A DNA stretch of 6,633 nt from Brevundimonas sp. (GCA_020253595.1 JADCBH010000074.1:1-6633), one strand, 5' to 3'. Numbered from the stretch's first letter, positions 1 through 5,917 are shown. Notes: generated by a model not told the origin, from the sequence alone. Numbers and translations: made by a program.

Positions 1-491
1 GCCCCGTCGCCGAACAGGACGCAGGTCGTACGGTCGGTCCAGTCCATCAGCCGGGTCATTTCCTCGGCACCGATGACCAGGGCGCACTTCGCATGCCCGC
101 GCGCCACAAACCCGTCAGCGACGCTGAGCGCATAGACGAAGCCCGAACACACCGCCTGAACGTCGAAGGCAATACAGGTCGGAGCGCCCAGTTTGCGTTG
201 GACGATCGAGGCCGTGGCCGGAAACGTCATGTCGGGCGTCGTGGTCGCCACGATTATCAGGTCGATCTCGGACGGATCCCGGCCCGCGTCGGCCAGGGCG
301 CGACGGGCGGCTTCGGTCGCCAGATCGCTGGTCGGCTGATCGTCACGCGCCTTATGGCGCTGGCGGATCCCGGTGCGCTCGATAATCCATTCGTCGGAGG
401 TGTCCACGATCCTGGACAGGTCGTCATTGGTGACGATCTGTTCGGGAAGATAGGAACCCACGCCGGTGACGGCGCTGCGGATAACGCTCAC
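1..491 (-). CDS. fabH: Beta-ketoacyl-ACP synthase III (FabH), N-terminal half; 3' end beyond the window
   Basis: FabH condenses an acyl-CoA (usually acetyl-CoA) with malonyl-ACP in the cytoplasm, the first elongation step of type II fatty-acid synthesis. The first 163 codons are present. The N-terminal thiolase fold is recognisable: the start reads VSVIRSAVTGVGSYLPE, residues 33-42 carry the family motif DEWIIERTGI, and residues 112-118 read QAVCSGF with the catalytic cysteine at C115. The His and Asn of the catalytic triad would lie further on, outside the window. The GTG start at 491-489 overlaps the plsX stop as GTGA, so translational coupling to plsX is likely. The fit to usual FabH N-termini supports this start. 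There is no frameshift or internal stop in the visible part. A different KAS III-type enzyme is possible in principle, but position after plsX and the sequence make FabH very likely. Confidence 0.95.
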   Translation of the reverse strand, partial: MSVIRSAVTGVGSYLPEQIVTNDDLSRIVDTSDEWIIERTGIRQRHKARDDQPTSDLATEAARRALADAGRDPSEIDLIIVATTTPDMTFPATASIVQRKLGAPTCIAFDVQAVCSGFVYALSVADGFVARGHAKCALVIGAEEMTRLMDWTDRTTCVLFGDG

Positions 492-1564
492 GAAACGGTC
501 TCTTCTCGGGGGGCGGTCGCCGGGACGTCCGCATGCATCATGCGATCCAGACGACCGAGATTGGCCCCGACGGTTGTCAGGTAATCGCTGCGGGCCAGAT
601 CGACGGCAATGCGGATGGCGTTGCCGAACCCCTTGGCATTGGCCCCGCCGTGGCTCTTCACAACGATGCCGTTCAAACCGAGCAAGGGTCCGCCATTGAT
701 GGCACTGGGATCGATCTTCTGGGCCATGGCCTTGAGGGCCGGCATGGCGATCAACGCGCCAGCCTTGGCCTGAAGGCTGGAGCTCAGGGCTTCTTTCAGC
801 AGGGCAGAGATGAACCGGGCCACGCCCTCGGCCGTCTTCAGGGCGATGTTGCCGGTGAAGCCGTCGGTGACGACCACGTCGACCGTGCCCTTGGCGATGT
901 CGTCGCCCTCGACGAAGCCGTGATAGTTCAACCCCAGGCCACCCTCGCGCAGGATGCGCGACGCTTCCCGGACGGCCTCGTGACCCTTCATGTCCTCGGA
1001 GCCGACGTTCAGGACCCCGATCGTCGGGTGCTTCACACCATGAACCGCAGTCTGGAACGCCTCGCCCATGATGGCGAACTCGACCAGCTGTTCGGCATCG
1101 CTCTCGACGTTGGCTCCGACGTCCAACACCGCCGTCACGCCCTTGAGCGTCGGCCAGCTGGCAACGATGGCCGGGCGTTCCAGACCTTGTGCCGACATCC
1201 GCAGGATCAGCTTGGAAATGGCCATCAGGGCCCCGGTGTTTCCGGCTGACACGGCCGCGCCGGCTTCATCCGTCTTTACCGCTTCAATGGCGTTCCAGAG
1301 GCTGGACCCCTTGCCCCGGCGCATCGCCTGGGCGGGCTTTTCGTCCATCGCCACGACCTTGTCCGTGTGGCGAATGTCGCAGACGTCGGAGGTCAGATCG
1401 TGACGAGCCATCTCAAGGACGATGGCGGCTTCGTCACCATGCAGCAGGAATCGCACTCCCTCGCCACCGTGCCTGCGGATGTAATCGCGCACACCCGCCA
1501 CGACGACGGGGGGACCATGGTCGCCGCCCATGGCGTCAAGAGAGATAACGGTCGGGGCTGGCAA
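488..1564 (-). CDS. plsX: Phosphate acyltransferase PlsX
   Basis: PlsX converts acyl-ACP and phosphate to acyl-phosphate, the donor used by PlsY to acylate glycerol-3-phosphate; it is a peripheral membrane enzyme that starts phospholipid synthesis. From the TTG at 1564 the protein has 358 residues, close to the family size. Recognisable blocks are ISLDAMGGDHGP (about 7-18), SAGNTGAL (106-113), the LDVGAN block (147-152), NVGSEDMKGHE (186-196), VVTDGFTGNIALK (231-243) and INGGPLLGLNGIVVKSHG (289-306). The frame stays open to another TTG at 1642, which would add 26 Arg/Pro-rich residues unlike the family. I prefer 1564 because the conserved strand begins just after it, a CGGAG-like ribosome site lies upstream, and the extension would run through a hairpin. 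The true start remains uncertain. The stop overlaps the fabH start by 4 bases. No catalytic block is damaged. Confidence 0.93.
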   Translation of the reverse strand: MPAPTVISLDAMGGDHGPPVVVAGVRDYIRRHGGEGVRFLLHGDEAAIVLEMARHDLTSDVCDIRHTDKVVAMDEKPAQAMRRGKGSSLWNAIEAVKTDEAGAAVSAGNTGALMAISKLILRMSAQGLERPAIVASWPTLKGVTAVLDVGANVESDAEQLVEFAIMGEAFQTAVHGVKHPTIGVLNVGSEDMKGHEAVREASRILREGGLGLNYHGFVEGDDIAKGTVDVVVTDGFTGNIALKTAEGVARFISALLKEALSSSLQAKAGALIAMPALKAMAQKIDPSAINGGPLLGLNGIVVKSHGGANAKGFGNAIRIAVDLARSDYLTTVGANLGRLDRMMHADVPATAPREETVS

Positions 1565-1581
1565 GGGGTCGGACGCTCCGT

Positions 1582-1599
1582 CGCGCCGCCAACGGCGCG
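1582..1599 (-). other. Perfect 7-bp hairpin in the leader just upstream of plsX
   Basis: CGCGCCG at 1582-1588 and CGGCGCG at 1593-1599 are exact reverse complements around a 4-base loop (CCAA on plus, TTGG in the minus-strand transcript). It lies about 17 bases upstream of the preferred plsX TTG start. No T-run follows it in either direction, so it does not look like an intrinsic terminator. It could be an mRNA structure affecting plsX translation or a processing site. In such GC-rich DNA it could also be chance. Confidence 0.4.
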
Positions 1600-1614
1600 G
1601 TCTCAGTTGCGGCG

Positions 1615-1642
1615 AAGATACCGCCCGTGGAGATGGATGCAA
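1615..1642 (-). promoter_or_regulatory. Weak candidate internal promoter for plsX-fabH
   Basis: On the minus strand TTGCAT (1642-1637) is followed after 16 bases by TATCTT (1620-1615), a plausible but imperfect -35/-10 pair. Transcription would start near 1608 and give a leader of about 44 bases containing the 1582-1599 hairpin, ending at the TTG at 1564. This agrees with the shorter plsX reading, but the match is poor enough that chance cannot be excluded. Confidence 0.22.
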
Positions 1643-1659
1643 TCCGGCCCGACGTTACG

Positions 1660-2181
1660 TCAGCTTTTTCCGCCTTCGCCCGCTGTGCGCATCTGTTTCA
1701 GCACGGCGAAAGGCGAGATTTCCGCAGGCTCCTCCGGCTGAACAAACTCAGCGTCTGGTTTCCTCGGAAAGGGATCCAGCGAAAGCGCGAACTGTTCGAC
1801 GGCGTACTGCCCAAGATCGATCTTCCCGTCCTCGATCACGTCTGGCGAATCGTCATCGAGCGTCACCTCCACCTCGGGCGTGACGTCGGCTTCCTCGACC
1901 AGAGCAACGACAAACCGGGCGTCAACCGTCACCGGCAAAGGCTCCAGCGTGATCCCGCACACCTGTTCGGCCTCCGCCTTGACCCGACCGGACAAGGTCC
2001 AGCCGAGATGAGCGGGTACGACGGAGAGCTCACTCTCGAAGGTGGAGAGCGACGCAAGATCGAGCGCCTTCACGATGCGAACCCGCTCGGCGTCATCCGG
2101 AACCAGCAGGCGGGTGACGCCCGCGCCAATCTCGTTGACCCGCAAGACATAGCTGAAGGGAAGCCGAAAATTGCCCGTCAA
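1660..2181 (-). CDS. YceD/DUF177 family protein
   Basis: This 173-residue protein matches the YceD/DUF177 family, whose members are linked to 23S rRNA accumulation in Escherichia coli and maize; the biochemical role is unsettled and the protein is probably cytoplasmic. The alphaproteobacterial form is recognisable from RLPFSYVLRVNEIG near the start (6-19), the central EQVCGITLEPLPVTVDARF block (72-90) with Cys75 where other members have paired cysteines, an acidic stretch (about 96-118), DLGQYAVEQFALSLDPFPR (122-140) and the C-terminal SPFAVLKQMR (156-165). Only one cysteine is visible, so a zinc site is unlikely. The TTG start overlaps the stop of the upstream chaperone gene as TTGA, implying coupled translation; no ATG or GTG lies near the conserved N-terminus, which favours TTG. 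Neighbourhood with plsX and fabH is typical of yceD, but rpmF is missing between them. Confidence 0.88.
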   Translation of the reverse strand: MTGNFRLPFSYVLRVNEIGAGVTRLLVPDDAERVRIVKALDLASLSTFESELSVVPAHLGWTLSGRVKAEAEQVCGITLEPLPVTVDARFVVALVEEADVTPEVEVTLDDDSPDVIEDGKIDLGQYAVEQFALSLDPFPRKPDAEFVQPEEPAEISPFAVLKQMRTAGEGGKS

Positions 2182-2705
2182 GCGACGACCTCCGCCCAGG
2201 CTGGCCGTGCCAGCACAGTCTTCAGAGATTGCTCTGCCAGCCCCGACCGTGCCCGCAAGGCGTAATCCGCAAGACGCGCTGCAGACTCGGCCCCGGCACC
2301 GGCATAGACGTTTCGGCCCAAGGCTTCCGATAGCGCCGACCGATCCTCAGCACGGATGGGGCCCTCGTAGGCGGTCATGCGGCCATACAAGGCTTCACCC
2401 AGTTTGCGCATCTTCTTGGCCATGGTGACGTCATGGACGCCCAACTCCCTCAGGGCGTTGTCCAGAGCCGACACGTAGACATCGAACAGCTCCTGGGCCA
2501 GGTCGGCTCCGTCGGCGCCCTCATCGCGCAATCGGAGGATCAGCAGCAGGACATGCAACGTGTAGAGTTCGAACCGGGAATCGATCTCGTCGGCTACGCC
2601 CAGCGCCGTGTAGAAGCGGGGATCCCGGGCCTGATCGACCGTCTTGGCATAGAGCTGCAGGCCAATACGATCGTTGGGCCGGACTCGGAACAGATTCTGG
2701 AGCAT
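2178..2705 (-). CDS. Ubiquinol-cytochrome c chaperone family protein (CBP3/UQCC1-like)
   Basis: The 175-residue product resembles the CBP3/UQCC1 family (ubiquinol-cytochrome c chaperone domain), which in mitochondria binds newly made cytochrome b during assembly of the bc1 complex. The bacterial members are inferred to do something similar near the inner membrane; this is not shown by the sequence. Family features are an N-terminal helical region ending in DPRFYTALGVADEIDSRFEL (28-47), a hydrophobic helix LYTLHVLLLILRLRDEG (47-63) and the block VTMAKKMRKLGEALYGRM (93-110), followed by a more variable helical tail. There is no signal peptide and the hydrophobic helix is probably part of the fold. 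ATG at 2705 is preceded by AAGGGG about nine bases upstream, a reasonable ribosome site. It is the first gene after the divergent promoter and its end overlaps the DUF177 gene by 4 bases. Confidence 0.85.
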   Translation of the reverse strand: MLQNLFRVRPNDRIGLQLYAKTVDQARDPRFYTALGVADEIDSRFELYTLHVLLLILRLRDEGADGADLAQELFDVYVSALDNALRELGVHDVTMAKKMRKLGEALYGRMTAYEGPIRAEDRSALSEALGRNVYAGAGAESAARLADYALRARSGLAEQSLKTVLARPAWAEVVA

Positions 2706-2733
2706 GGATGACGGCCCCTTTTCTGCCGCGCCG

Positions 2734-2762
2734 TTGAACTAGGACGCGGGTCCGTCTAGGTC
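2734..2762 (+). promoter_or_regulatory. Predicted promoter of bamE
   Basis: On the plus strand TTGAACT (2734-2740) is followed by 14 bases and TCTAGGTC (2755-2762), again matching the Caulobacter-type housekeeping arrangement with two defined mismatches in the -10. Transcription would begin near 2769, leaving about 27 bases before the ATG at 2796. Its -35 overlaps the -10 of the opposite promoter and its -10 overlaps the opposite -35, so two polymerases could not occupy both at once. Confidence 0.55.
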
Positions 2763-2764
2763 AA
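2736..2764 (-). promoter_or_regulatory. Predicted promoter of the chaperone-yceD-plsX-fabH operon
   Basis: On the minus strand TTGACCT (2764-2758) is followed by 14 bases and CCTAGTTC (2743-2736). This is close to the Caulobacter housekeeping pattern TTGACNS, 10-14 bases, GCTANAWC; the -10 box differs at two defined positions. Transcription would begin near 2729, giving a leader of about 24 bases to the ATG at 2705. The element is interleaved with the bamE promoter on the other strand. The call rests on consensus matching only. Confidence 0.55.
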
Positions 2765-2795
2765 AGACCTTGTTTTGTCGCAGGCGCTCCGATCC

Positions 2796-3272
2796 ATGAC
2801 CAAAGCCGCCGCCCGTCTGGCCGTTTTCACTGCCGTTGCCGCACTCGCTTCGGCGTGCGCGCCGATCGTGGGCTCTCACGGCTTCCAGACCGTCGATGTC
2901 GCGCCTGCCGAGATACAGGTCGGCGAAGACACCAAATCGACCGTGCTGGCTCAACTGGGCTCGCCGTCGGCCACGTCCACGTTCGAAGACAACATCTGGT
3001 ATTACATCAGCCAGACGACCGAGCGGTACACCTACAACCGTCCGCAGGTTTCCCAGCGTTCCGTCACTGCCATTACGTTCGCCGAAGACGACAAGGTCGC
3101 TGAGGTGCGCACGCTGGGCTTGGAAGACGGCCAGCAGGTCGCGATGAACGACCGGGAGACTCCGACGCGCGGTCGTGAGCTAACCGTGATCGAACAGCTG
3201 CTCGGCAACGTCGGACGCGGCCAGCTGCCCCGCACCGACGAGGACGTCCCCGGCCAGCGCCGCCCGGACTAG
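2796..3272 (+). CDS. bamE: Outer membrane protein assembly factor BamE (SmpA/OmlA lipoprotein)
   Basis: BamE is a small periplasm-facing lipoprotein of the BAM complex, which folds beta-barrel proteins into the outer membrane. From ATG 2796 the product has 158 residues: a signal peptide with Lys3 and Arg7 and a hydrophobic run to residue 20, then a lipobox-like ASAC with the lipidation cysteine at C21. The mature part shows the alphaproteobacterial BamE pattern: SHGFQTVDVAPAEIQVGEDTK, then a helix and QLGSPSATSTFEDNIWYYIS, a basic/aromatic strand, RSVTAITFAEDDKVAEVRTL, then TPTRGRELTVIEQLLGNVGRGQL near the end. The lipobox has Ala rather than Leu at -3, which is tolerated. The frame is open from a TTG at 2775, but that would lie only a few bases after the predicted transcription start and would lengthen the signal peptide N-region, so ATG 2796 is preferred; its ribosome site is weak. 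It is transcribed away from the chaperone operon. Confidence 0.92.
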   Translation: MTKAAARLAVFTAVAALASACAPIVGSHGFQTVDVAPAEIQVGEDTKSTVLAQLGSPSATSTFEDNIWYYISQTTERYTYNRPQVSQRSVTAITFAEDDKVAEVRTLGLEDGQQVAMNDRETPTRGRELTVIEQLLGNVGRGQLPRTDEDVPGQRRPD

Positions 3273-3297
3273 ATACGGCTTCGCTGCGAGGGTCTCC

Positions 3298-3483
3298 TTG
3301 AATTTGTGGAAATCCAGCGACTTTCTGATTTTCTGGTTCTGGGTCGGAATGCTTGCGATCGGCGGGCTTGTCTACGCATTCCGACGCGGTGTCGACAATG
3401 TTTGGGTCTTGATGACCCTCGTCGTTCTAGGCGTTCTCGGCTGTGCTTGCGGACGAATAATGCAGAAGCGAAACTGGCGTTAA
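3298..3483 (+). CDS. Small two-helix membrane protein of unknown function
   Basis: I do not recognise this 61-codon frame as a known family. It begins with TTG 25 bases after the bamE stop. The start is supported by GAGGG at 3288-3292, five bases upstream, which is the best ribosome site seen among the short frames here. The product has two hydrophobic segments, about residues 9-28 (FLIFWFWVGMLAIGGLVYAF, Trp/Phe-rich) and 34-52, joined by RRGVDN, and a basic tail RIMQKRNWR. Two cysteines (C49, C51) lie in the second helix. The loop and tail positive charges do not both fit a simple hairpin orientation. By my count 39 of 61 codons end in G or C, which is low for a gene in this window, and rare-type codons such as CTA, ATA and CGA occur. 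It is followed by a strong terminator, so it would be co-transcribed with bamE. It is probably real, but untested. Confidence 0.55.
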   Translation: MNLWKSSDFLIFWFWVGMLAIGGLVYAFRRGVDNVWVLMTLVVLGVLGCACGRIMQKRNWR

Positions 3484-3505
3484 CGGCCTCGGCCCAACAA
3501 GAAGA

Positions 3506-3543
3506 ACGCCCCGGAGATCGCTCTCCGGGGCGTCTTTCGTTTC
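3506..3543. terminator. Bidirectional intrinsic terminator between bamE/small ORF and hppA
   Basis: A perfect 12-bp stem, ACGCCCCGGAGA (3506-3517) and TCTCCGGGGCGT (3522-3533), encloses a TCGC tetraloop. On the plus strand it is followed by CTTTCGTTTC. On the minus strand it is followed by TCTTCTTGTT. It lies 22 bases after the small membrane ORF stop and 25 bases beyond the hppA stop, so it fits termination of both convergent transcripts. Confidence 0.88.
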
Positions 3544-3558
3544 ACGCGGCTGGCCGGA

Positions 3559-5712
3559 TCAGCCGATGTTCCCGCTCGCCAACACCGCGAGCAGCAGCAG
3601 CGCCACGATGTTGGTGATCTTGATCATCGGGTTCACCGCCGGACCGGACGTGTCCTTGTAGGGATCGCCGACCGTGTCGCCGGTCACCGCGGCCTTGTGG
3701 GCCTCGGACCCCTTGCCATGGAGAACGCCGTTCTTGTCGGTGAAGCCCTCCTCGATGACCTTCTTGGCGTTATCCCAGGCTCCACCGCCACTGGTCATCG
3801 AGATCGCAACGAACAGGCCCGTGACAATCACGCCCATCAGCATGGCCCCGAGAGCGGCGAAAGCGTTGGCCTTGTCCGAGATGAACAGGACCGCGACGAA
3901 CAGCACGATCGGCGACAGCACAGGCAGCAGCGACGGCACGATCATCTCGCGGATCGCAGCCTTGGTCAGGATGTCGACGGCCCTGCCGTACTCCGGTTTG
4001 ACCTCGTAGGTCATGATGCCGGGGTTCTCGCGGAACTGACGCCGGACCTCGGCCACGACCGACTCCGCCGCCCGACCGACCGCCATCATCGACATGCCGC
4101 CGAACAGGAACGGGAGCAGCCCTCCAAACAGCAGGCCGACAACCACGTAAGGGTTGGTCAGGTCGAAGGCGACCACGCCCATGTTGGCGAAGAAGGGATA
4201 CTCCGCCGGGTTCGAGGCGAAGTACTGCAGGTCCGACGTATAGGCCGCGAACAGGACAAGCGCGCCAAGGCCCGCCGAACCGATGGCATAGCCCTTGGTC
4301 ACGGCCTTGGTCGTGTTGCCCACGGCGTCCAGGGCATCGGTGGAATGACGCACTTCCGAGGGAAGCCCCGCCATCTCCGCGATGCCGCCGGCGTTGTCGG
4401 TCACCGGACCAAAGGCATCCAGCGCCACGATCATCCCCGCGACACCCAGCATGGTGGTAGTGGCGATGGCGATACCGAACAGGCCTGCCAGCTGGAAGCT
4501 GGCGACGATGCCAACGATGATCACAAGCGCCGGAAGCGCCGTGGCTTCCAGTGACACGGCCAGGCCCTGGATCACGTTCGTGCCGTGACCCGAGACCGAG
4601 GCGTTTGCCACCGACCGCACCGGCCGGAAGTTGGAGCCCGTGTAGTACTCGGTGATCACCACGATGGCGGCGGTGACCAGCAGGCCGACCAGACCCGACC
4701 AGAACAGGCTCATGGCGGTGATGGACAGGCCTCCCGTCGTTACGACGATCGCGTTGCCAGGCAGCATTTGGTTGATGACCAGATACACCGCGCCGACCGA
4801 CAGAACGCCGGTCACAATCAGGCCCTGATACAGAGCACCCATGATGTTGTTGGACTTGCCGAGGCGCACGAAGAAGGCCCCGATGATCGAGGTCACGATG
4901 CAGATACCGCAGATGGCCAGCGGCAACAGCATCATCACATCCACATAGGGCTGGCCGCGGAAGAAGATGGCCGCCAGCACCATGGTGGCGACCGTGGTCA
5001 CCGCATAGGTCTCGAACAGGTCGGCGGCCATGCCGGCGCAGTCGCCGACGTTGTCGCCCACATTGTCGGCGATCGTGGCAGCGTTGCGGGGATCATCCTC
5101 CGGGATTCCCGCCTCGACCTTGCCCACCATGTCGCCGCCCACGTCGGCACCCTTGGTGAAGATGCCGCCGCCCAGACGCGCGAAGATGGAGATCAACGAG
5201 GCCCCGAAGCCCAGCGCCACCAGACCGTCGATCACCTCGCGACCGGTCGATTCCAGCCCAAGCACCTCGGTCAGCACGCCGTAGTAGCCTGCCACGCCCA
5301 GAAGCGCGCCGCCCGCCACGAACATGCCGGTGATGGCGCCCGAGCGGAACGCCAGGTCCAGGCCTTTGGACAGGCTGATCGAGGCGGCGTGCGCCGTGCG
5401 CACGTTGGCACGAACCGAAATCAGCATGCCGGCGAAGCCGGCCAGGCCCGACAGCACGGCCCCGATCACGAAGCCGATGGCGGCATAGGGGCCGATCAGC
5501 AGCCAGGCTGCGATCAGGATGACCACGCCCACCATGCCGATGGTCGTGTACTGGCGCCGCAGGTAGGCCGAAGCCCCTTCCTGGATCGCGGCTGCGATTT
5601 CTCGCATCTTGTCGTTGCCGGTTTCGGCCTTCATCAGGGCGGCTGTCTGGATGAGCCCGTAAAGGACCCCCAGGGCGCCCGCGGCTATCACTAGCCACAA
5701 GTAGTTCGTCAT
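3559..5712 (-). CDS. hppA: K+-insensitive pyrophosphate-energised proton pump (membrane H+-PPase)
   Basis: This integral inner-membrane enzyme hydrolyses pyrophosphate to phosphate and pumps protons. From ATG 5712 it has 717 residues, near the usual length for bacterial members, with hydrophobic helices along its whole length (the family has about 16). Active-site motifs are intact: DVGGDMVGKVE (190-200), NVGDNVGDCAG (217-227), DAFGPVTDNAGGIAEM (432-447), GGGAWDNAKK (642-651) and TGDTVGDPYKDTSGP (677-691). GNTTKAVTKGYAIG (465-478) has Lys469 and Thr472 at the two positions that separate K+-independent enzymes from K+-dependent ones (Ala and Gly there), so it should be the K+-insensitive proton-pumping class; this is inference from the family. 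An ATG four codons upstream (5724) is in frame, but CTAGG abuts it too closely to act as a ribosome site, while GGA lies seven bases before ATG 5712. It is probably a single-gene unit, convergent with bamE. It can recover energy from pyrophosphate made by biosynthesis. Confidence 0.96.
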   Translation of the reverse strand: MTNYLWLVIAAGALGVLYGLIQTAALMKAETGNDKMREIAAAIQEGASAYLRRQYTTIGMVGVVILIAAWLLIGPYAAIGFVIGAVLSGLAGFAGMLISVRANVRTAHAASISLSKGLDLAFRSGAITGMFVAGGALLGVAGYYGVLTEVLGLESTGREVIDGLVALGFGASLISIFARLGGGIFTKGADVGGDMVGKVEAGIPEDDPRNAATIADNVGDNVGDCAGMAADLFETYAVTTVATMVLAAIFFRGQPYVDVMMLLPLAICGICIVTSIIGAFFVRLGKSNNIMGALYQGLIVTGVLSVGAVYLVINQMLPGNAIVVTTGGLSITAMSLFWSGLVGLLVTAAIVVITEYYTGSNFRPVRSVANASVSGHGTNVIQGLAVSLEATALPALVIIVGIVASFQLAGLFGIAIATTTMLGVAGMIVALDAFGPVTDNAGGIAEMAGLPSEVRHSTDALDAVGNTTKAVTKGYAIGSAGLGALVLFAAYTSDLQYFASNPAEYPFFANMGVVAFDLTNPYVVVGLLFGGLLPFLFGGMSMMAVGRAAESVVAEVRRQFRENPGIMTYEVKPEYGRAVDILTKAAIREMIVPSLLPVLSPIVLFVAVLFISDKANAFAALGAMLMGVIVTGLFVAISMTSGGGAWDNAKKVIEEGFTDKNGVLHGKGSEAHKAAVTGDTVGDPYKDTSGPAVNPMIKITNIVALLLLAVLASGNIG

Positions 5713-5917
5713 TGGCGTTTCCATACCTAGTGCAGTTGGGCGCGCGGACCCTTGGCGCGGCGGGCGTTGTTCGCCTCTTTCCGCCTTCCGGTCCCCCCGT
5801 GCGCGTCAGGACGCGTGGTTGCGTCCCAGCGGGAATTGCGGCCAAACCGTGCCGCATGCGACGGAAGCGCGCAACCGTGCTTTTGCTGTAAGGTTGGGCT
5901 TTTTGAGCCGATGGTCC
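5713..5917. other. Intergenic region upstream of hppA with short repeats, no gene seen
   Basis: This gap should hold the hppA promoter and the 3' end of the transcript from the right. I see no convincing coding frame. AACCGTGC occurs twice in direct orientation (5845-5852 and 5873-5880), 28 bases apart, with the palindrome CGCATGCG (5853-5860) between them. GGACGC and GCGTCC (5809-5814, 5821-5826) form a 6-bp hairpin without a T-run. No good -35/-10 pair was found for hppA; on the minus strand CACTAGGT lies just before its start and is a -10-like sequence without a matching -35. No clear terminator follows the upstream gene. Confidence 0.45.

Larger units (their letters stand above)
2734..2764. 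repeat. Inverted repeat TTGAnCTAG-N13-CTAGnTCAA between divergent genes
   Basis: The arms TTGAACTAG (2734-2742) and CTAGGTCAA (2756-2764) are reverse complements at 8 of 9 positions, with 13 bases between them. The repeat contains the predicted -35 and -10 boxes of both divergent promoters. The symmetry may simply reflect two back-to-back promoters sharing bases, or may also serve as an operator. Confidence 0.7.

Noticed and set aside
93..584. Plus-strand open frame of 163 codons opposite fabH
   Set aside because: The minus strand here carries an unbroken FabH with its active-site cysteine motif, so this is a shadow.
533..1249. Plus-strand open frame of 238 codons opposite plsX, and overlapping ones up to 1883
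   Set aside because: They are antisense to plsX and its leader, lack supported starts and have low-complexity composition.
1582..1599. Hairpin upstream of plsX considered as an intrinsic terminator
   Set aside because: No T-run follows the stem on either strand, so it was kept only as a possible leader structure.
1627..2265. Plus-strand open frame of 212 codons opposite the DUF177 gene
   Set aside because: It is a mirror of the conserved DUF177 coding sequence on the other strand, with no domain resemblance.
2739..2954. Minus-strand 71-codon frame opposite the start of bamE
   Set aside because: It runs antisense through the BamE signal peptide and ends in the divergent promoter. Its composition is that of a shadow frame.
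4585..5694. Long plus-strand open frame (369 codons) opposite hppA, with another at 3697-4554
   Set aside because: Both are antisense to an intact, motif-complete hppA. Their products are rich in His, Asp, Gln and Arg without any fold-like pattern, as expected for the reverse strand of a GC-rich membrane-protein gene.
5093..5857. Minus-strand open frame of 254 codons overlapping the 5' part of hppA
   Set aside because: It is a shifted frame of hppA with an Arg/Gly/Pro-rich product and no recognisable motif.
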